Assembly: GCF_027587205.1 (NCBI RefSeq)
Contig: NZ_JAPDOD010000019.1
Location: 1 to 64,000, forward strand
Length of the DNA: 64,000 nt
DNA from: Solirubrobacter ginsenosidimutans
Lineage (GTDB): Bacteria > Actinomycetota > Thermoleophilia > Solirubrobacterales > Solirubrobacteraceae
Direction of reading: 5' to 3'
The notes below the pieces were generated by a model that did no database searches, was not told where the DNA came from, and saw nothing but the letters and a program-made list of their open reading frames with translations. Both the position numbers and the translations under genes were made by a program. Position 1 is the first letter of the stretch, and each line of letters starts with the position of its first letter. Positions 63,260-64,000 of this stretch are shown here, one piece after another.

Positions 63260-64000
63260 GGTCGATCAGCCTCGAGAGGATCCGCTCGCCGTCGGCGCGC
63301 AGCCCGTTGTGGTCGTATTCGCTGGTCACCCAGGCGTGCATTCCTGGGACGAGCGCGGCGGTCTCCTCGGAGAAGCGCCGCTCGACGTAGGGGTCCTCGG
63401 TGTAGATCGCGGCGGCGATCGGCACGGTGTTCGCGCGCAGCACGTCCTCGTCGTAGAGCCGCGGCCACTCCACCATCGCGAGCTCGTGCGCCACCTCGCG
63501 GGCGGTGGAGAGCGCCCCGTAGTCGTCGAACAGCCACGGGAGGATGTGCTCGCCGGTGAACCACTCCGGGTGCTCGTCGAACTCCGCCGGGCGCGTGCGT
63601 GCCGCGGACCAATTCGTGACGGTGCCGTCCGCGTAACAGGCCTCGTGCAGGATCGCGTAGATCGGGTTGCGGGCGATGCCGAGCTCGTCGCTCGCGTCAT
63701 GCAGGAACGCGGGCGAGCCGAACGGCAGCTCGAGGATGTAGTGCAGCGCCTCCGCGCCGTCGCTCATCCCGAGCTTGTTGCCGTGGGTGCGGAAGCGGCG
63801 CGAGGTCAGCCGGTCGAGGCCCGGCAGCCGCACCACGTCGGCGTCGAGTCGCGCCACGATGTCCAGCATCCTCGCCCGGTCCTGCGGGAAGCGCGCGTAG
63901 TAGCGACGGTTGCGCTCGGCCATCCGTGCCCACGTCGCGCTGTAGACGTCGTCGACCGGCCGCCCGATCGGCGGCGTGCCGCCGGTGACCAGCGCCTCGC
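63240..64000 (-). CDS. alpha/beta hydrolase, prolyl aminopeptidase-like (5' part missing)
   Basis: This is the C-terminal part of an S33-type alpha/beta hydrolase; the frame is open to the window edge, so the catalytic serine region lies outside. Visible family features are TGGTPPIGRPVDDVYSATWARMAERNRRYYARFP, then DVVRLPGLDRLTSRRF, LHYILELPFGSPAFLHD, VPIAAAIYTEDPYVE (catalytic Asp region) and SEYDHNGLRADGERIL with the likely catalytic His. This resembles proline iminopeptidases. Confidence 0.8.
   Translation of the reverse strand, partial: EALVTGGTPPIGRPVDDVYSATWARMAERNRRYYARFPQDRARMLDIVARLDADVVRLPGLDRLTSRRFRTHGNKLGMSDGAEALHYILELPFGSPAFLHDASDELGIARNPIYAILHEACYADGTVTNWSAARTRPAEFDEHPEWFTGEHILPWLFDDYGALSTAREVAHELAMVEWPRLYDEDVLRANTVPIAAAIYTEDPYVERRFSEETAALVPGMHAWVTSEYDHNGLRADGERILSRLIDLVRGRA

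Overview
The window is very GC-rich with densely packed genes, frequent GTG and TTG starts and many 4-base start/stop overlaps. Gene families such as an Rv2578c-type radical SAM protein, DUF1707-FHA and DUF6882 point to a high-GC actinobacterium. The overall style suggests Thermoleophilia/Solirubrobacterales, but that placement is inferred from gene content and no marker gene in the window proves it. I saw no rRNA, tRNA, CRISPR array or transposase gene.

Region 1 (1-22875) is a nearly complete cobalamin factory on the + strand, with cobF alone on the minus strand. It holds cobD, cobQ, cobN, a chlI/chlD-type chelatase subunit, cobO, cobB, cobI, cbiQ, a cbiX-cbiO fusion, cobJ, cobA, cbiM, cobM, cobL, cobE, cobH, a cobU-cobC/cobD fusion and cobS. 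A cobalamin riboswitch then precedes cbtB-cbtA, followed by cobF and cobK back to back. Almost every junction overlaps by 4-25 bases. The main exceptions carry palindromic repeats: a 43-base palindrome in the cobN-chlID gap, and a second copy of it plus an inverted pair of GGGGTC-T-GACCCC units inside cobJ. The gene set mixes late cobalt insertion (CobN plus ChlID) and the aerobic CobF with an early-type CbiX chelatase fused to the cobalt-transport ATPase. No cobG or cobZ is present in the window.

Region 2 (22856-31171) holds unrelated genes: a secreted copper protein, an SGNH-domain protein, an M42 peptidase, rpiA, two structured hairpins in a noncoding stretch, an AlkA with AraC-type HTH, a radical SAM protein, a PEP-mutase family enzyme and an SDR.

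Region 3 (31164-39832) is the most system-like accessory block. Six tightly coupled minus-strand genes encode a response-regulator/PIG-L deacetylase fusion, an ATP-grasp ligase, a PHP hydrolase, a processive GT2 glycosyltransferase, a 41-residue membrane protein and a hybrid histidine kinase with two receivers and an Hpt domain. A secreted, possibly carbohydrate-active protein is divergent from them. I infer a signal-controlled surface-glycan synthesis or modification system.

Region 4 (39902-64000) contains a HAF-repeat-like secreted protein, a GT39 mannosyltransferase-like protein, an ECF sigma/membrane-protein pair, DUF proteins, a duplicated phytase-like esterase, a cobalt-type nitrile hydratase operon, STAS, YceI, FMN reductase and TetR genes, a cold-shock gene with a UUCG terminator, a second ECF sigma factor, a GlxA-type regulator divergent from a rhodanese gene, an FHA protein, an RTX-like secreted protein, divergent glpD/glpK, a GGDEF-EAL protein, a J-domain-like protein and a truncated prolyl-aminopeptidase-like gene at the window edge.
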